Shown piece by piece: positions 61,860 to 64,000 of a stretch of 64,000 bases of DNA. The stretch comes from Cupriavidus sp. D384 (GTDB lineage: Bacteria > Pseudomonadota > Gammaproteobacteria > Burkholderiales > Burkholderiaceae). Made by a program: the position numbers and the translations under genes. Every line of letters begins with the position of its first letter. Within the stretch, counting starts at the first letter, position 1. The notes under the pieces were generated by a model, which saw only the letters and a list, made by a program, of their open reading frames with translations, was not told the origin of the DNA and searched no databases. The stretch spans positions 186,001-250,000 of the forward strand of contig NZ_BBQI01000102.1 in assembly GCF_001652915.1 (NCBI RefSeq). Direction: 5' to 3'.

Positions 61860-62222
61860 CCCGGCGTGCCCCGGCCCTCAGGGCGCAGGCACGCGTCATG
61901 CGCGGACACGCGTGACGAAGACAAGGCGGAGCCTCAGGGCTCCGCCTTTTTTATGCCTGCACGCGACCCACTGAGACTGTGACGCGATTGTCGAAGATTT
62001 GTAACAGCGTCAACGCATAATATTTCAACGCGTTACGGATTATTACTAGCCGGCCGCCACCCCACGAATTCTTCCAATAAAGGGCAGGTCGGCGCGCGTC
62101 GCGCCGGATTTCGCCAGCGACGGCGAGGGTCGTCATTGCGTGCCAAAGGTATCGTAGATCAAGGTCTGCTGGATCCAGGTCTCATAGAATCGCCGGCACG
62201 CCAACCAGGGGAGCAGTCAGTC
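61860..62222. other. Intergenic region between csbD-like and VirK/YbjX genes
   Basis: About 360 bp. It holds the csbD terminator (61923-61952), then an AT-richer stretch (61985-62050) that probably contains the promoter of the next gene, then GC-rich leader. An in-frame TTG at 62136 could lengthen the VirK-like protein, but it has no ribosome site. I saw no small gene. Confidence 0.5.
61923..61952 (+). terminator. Rho-independent terminator after the CsbD gene
   Basis: An 11-bp perfect stem (AAGGCGGAGCC/GGCTCCGCCTT), a 4-nt TCAG loop and a T run. It ends the csbD-like transcript. Confidence 0.93.
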
Positions 62223-63242
62223 GTGCATGGACCAGTCTCATATCTGCAGGGCCTTCAGAGCCACGCAGGGGGAATCCTTTACCTGTTGCCGGGCGATTAT
62301 GTGCGCTATCTGGGCACGGTCGCTTCGATTTCAGCATTTTGCTATCCCACCGGCAGCCGCAAATGGCTGTCGCGCCGGATCAAGCTTGTGGCGCTTTCGG
62401 CCGTCAGCCGCAGCGCCACCCAGCCGTGGCTGCGCGCCGCGTCGTCGTGCGCGTTGCTGCAGCGCGTGATCGCCGAGCGCCCGCTGGTGCTTGAAAAGCC
62501 GTTCCGGCCGCTTGGCGCCTATGGGTTGTGCTTCGGCGAGCGTGCCCGGCTGGTGCTGGAGCACTTTGCCGTCATGCACGAGACATTGCCGGTGTGTGTG
62601 TGCGACCGCATCTACCTGAGCGGCGGGCTGGACTGGACCTTCGGTGACGGCCGCTACACGCTGCGGTTGACCGACTCCGGGCCCAATCCCAAGGAAGGCG
62701 AACTCGGGCTGTACTGGATCGATAACGAAACCGGAGCCAGCCTGGCGCAACTCAGCTTTTACCTGCGACGCGCCGCCGAGGGCGTGGAACTCTATATAGG
62801 CGGGTTGCAGGGGCCGATGAATCACGCCAGCCTGGACTGGATCCGCGCTGCCACCAAGGCGTGCGAAGGACTTCGGCCCAAGGACGCGCTCATGCAGGCG
62901 CTGCTGGCGCTGGCCGGTCAGGTTGGAGCAGGCCGGATCGTGGCGGTATCGCGCGCCAATCACGTGGGGCGCCAGCGGCACCGGCCCCGCGAGATCCAGG
63001 CCGACTACGAAAGCTTCTGGATGGAATACCACGGCACGGCACTGCCCAACGGCGACTTCGAGGTGCCGGTGCAGCAGCCCGAGCGCGACATTGCCGAAGT
63101 GGCGTCGAAAAAGCGTTCGGCCTGGCGACGCAAGCAGGCGCTGGCTGCATCGATCCGCCAGGCGGTGGGCCTGGGCCTGCGTCCGCAGGCCGACGCGGCG
63201 AGCAACGACGGGTTTGCGCTGGCTGCCGTGCCGGCGGCCTGA
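62223..63242 (+). CDS. VirK/YbjX (DUF535) family protein
   Basis: 339 residues from GTG 62223, preceded by GGGGAG; a longer frame from TTG 62136 is possible. Family landmarks are LEHFAVMHETL, LYWIDNETGASLAQLSFYL, LYIGGLQGP and HVGRQRHRPREIQADYESFWMEYHGTALPNGDFEVP. YbjX/VirK proteins are linked to envelope and virulence phenotypes in enterics, but their biochemical role is unknown. Length matches family members of 300-340 residues. The C-terminal 40 residues are basic and Ala-rich. Confidence 0.88.
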   Translation: MHGPVSYLQGLQSHAGGILYLLPGDYVRYLGTVASISAFCYPTGSRKWLSRRIKLVALSAVSRSATQPWLRAASSCALLQRVIAERPLVLEKPFRPLGAYGLCFGERARLVLEHFAVMHETLPVCVCDRIYLSGGLDWTFGDGRYTLRLTDSGPNPKEGELGLYWIDNETGASLAQLSFYLRRAAEGVELYIGGLQGPMNHASLDWIRAATKACEGLRPKDALMQALLALAGQVGAGRIVAVSRANHVGRQRHRPREIQADYESFWMEYHGTALPNGDFEVPVQQPERDIAEVASKKRSAWRRKQALAASIRQAVGLGLRPQADAASNDGFALAAVPAA

Positions 63243-63311
63243 GTCGCGTCCTTGCCGCGGCTGGGGCGCCCCCGGCCCGCAGGGTGGAACGGGTGGGGCG
63301 TAAACCCTAGT

Positions 63312-63329
63312 AGTCTAGCCAGCTAGACT
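63312..63329. promoter_or_regulatory. 18-bp palindromic operator before the GntR gene
   Basis: AGTCTAGCCAGCTAGACT consists of two perfect 8-bp arms around CA. It contains GTCTAG/CTAGAC half-sites as seen for GntR/HutC-type operators (GTnTAnAC). It lies 63 bp before the start of the truncated GntR gene and is a strong candidate for autoregulation. Confidence 0.7.
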
Positions 63330-63392
63330 TTTAATAGAGTCCGGTATCGGCCTGATGCGCCGGTGCAGTCATGCGCCGGCATCGGCCGCGCC

Positions 63393-64000
63393 ATGTCGCA
63401 CCCGATGCCGGACGCCACCGACCTTCTTTCCCGCAGCCGCGAGCCCGTCTACCTGCAGCTCGCCACGATTTTCCGCCGACAGATCGAAAGCGGCGCGTGG
63501 CGCCAGGGCGAGCAGCTGCCATCGCTCGATGCCCTGTGCCGCCAGTACGGCGTGGCGCGCATGACGATGCATCACGCCATTTCCCAGCTCGATGCCGAAG
63601 GGCTCGTGGCGCGCTCGCGCGGCCGCGGCACCTTCGTCAAGGCCGCCGGCCGTGCGCGCCGGCCGCTGGCGTTGCCCATCAGCTGGGACCAGGCCGTGGC
63701 CGTGGGCGATCAGCTATCCACCGAAGCCATGGTGGAATCCACCGCCGACGTCGCCCTGCCCGACGATCTGGGCATGCCTTGCGACGGCCGGCGGGCCGAC
63801 GCCTACCATTTCCTGCGCCGCGCGCACCGGCTCGAAGGCCGCCCCTTTGCCGTGGGAGAGGTCTATATCGCCGCCGATGTGTTTGCGCGCGAGCCCGAGG
63901 CGTTCCGCCAGGGCGCCTCGGTCCCGGTGCTCGACCGTTTTCCCGAACTCAAGGTCAATGCCGCCCGGCAGCGCCTGTCCATCGTGCCGGCCGGTGCCGA
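63393..64000 (+). CDS. GntR-family regulator with UTRA domain, 3'-truncated
   Basis: The frame from ATG 63393 (or ATG 63405) stays open to the window end, giving at least 202 codons. The winged helix is PVYLQLATIFRRQIESGAWRQGEQLPSLDALCRQYGVARMTMHHAISQLDAEGLVARSRGRGTFV, followed by the start of a UTRA ligand domain (AYHFLRRAHRLEGRPFAVGEVYIAADVF). HutC-like regulators usually run to about 240 residues, so roughly 40 are missing. The 18-bp palindrome just upstream is the probable operator. The target is presumably the gene beyond the window. Confidence 0.9.
   Translation, partial: MSHPMPDATDLLSRSREPVYLQLATIFRRQIESGAWRQGEQLPSLDALCRQYGVARMTMHHAISQLDAEGLVARSRGRGTFVKAAGRARRPLALPISWDQAVAVGDQLSTEAMVESTADVALPDDLGMPCDGRRADAYHFLRRAHRLEGRPFAVGEVYIAADVFAREPEAFRQGASVPVLDRFPELKVNAARQRLSIVPAGA

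Overview
The window is chromosomal-type DNA from a high-GC betaproteobacterium, most likely Burkholderiaceae of the Cupriavidus/Ralstonia type. That placement is an inference. It rests on uniformly GC-rich codon use, three orphan Bug/TctC solute receptors, six LysR regulators beside small catabolic operons, a CzcCBA-type metal efflux operon, and a biotin-independent malonate decarboxylase operon paired with MadLM. I saw no rRNA, tRNA, CRISPR array, insertion sequence, phage or replication origin. Both ends cut genes: a CaiB-type CoA-transferase on the left and a GntR/UTRA regulator on the right.

Layout. 1-1.6 kb: CoA-transferase plus CitE-like CoA-ester lyase. 1.9-7.6 kb: overlapping outer-membrane factor, lipoprotein adaptor and HME-RND pump genes, closed by a strong terminator. 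7.8-12.8 kb: a probable organosulfur scavenging cluster (LLM monooxygenase, MetQ/N/I-like ABC transporter, convergent SfnB-like flavoprotein). 12.9-14.6 kb: pyroglutamyl peptidase divergent from a LysR gene around a perfect palindrome. 14.7-18.5 kb: an autotransporter translationally coupled to a small secreted protein that resembles a lysozyme inhibitor. 18.7-24.8 kb: MFS/LysR, DUF883-like, coiled-coil, MarR, SDR/LysR. 24.8-29 kb: a sensor HD-GYP protein with a large insertion, then an alpha/beta-hydrolase-OsmC fusion. 29-31.4 kb: LysR divergent from D-serine ammonia-lyase.

31.5-39.9 kb is a seven-gene, same-strand run: Bug receptor, amidase, Bug receptor, crotonase, NDP-forming acyl-CoA synthetase, alpha/beta hydrolase, IclR. 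It looks like an uptake and degradation pathway for an unidentified amide or carboxylate. 39.9-41.6 kb holds a molybdopterin-domain protein, a relic of a second such domain, and a DUF1275 membrane protein. 41.7-44.9 kb holds a Bug receptor and a TauD-like dioxygenase divergent from a LysR gene.

44.9-53.4 kb is a complete malonate module. mdcABCDEGH is tightly overlapped on the minus strand, madLM diverges from it, and a LysR gene (probable mdcR) follows madLM. MadLM imports malonate. MdcB and MdcG make and attach the special CoA-derived prosthetic group to the carrier MdcC, MdcH loads malonyl, and MdcA and MdcDE exchange the acyl group and decarboxylate. The shared promoter region carries nested direct and inverted repeats that look like the regulator's operator.

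53.7-57.1 kb: two small secreted proteins (one with Cys-pair repeats, one EF-hand-like) precede an OmpR/EnvZ-type two-component system. 57.2-60.7 kb: MarR, MFS, TetR and an orphan ModA-like binding protein. 61-64 kb: a Cys-hairpin repeat protein, CsbD, a VirK/YbjX protein and the truncated GntR gene. Most systems belong to known families. The least explained items are the Ivy-like/autotransporter pair, the HD-GYP insertion, the two families of Cys-paired repeat proteins, and several unannotated palindromic operators.
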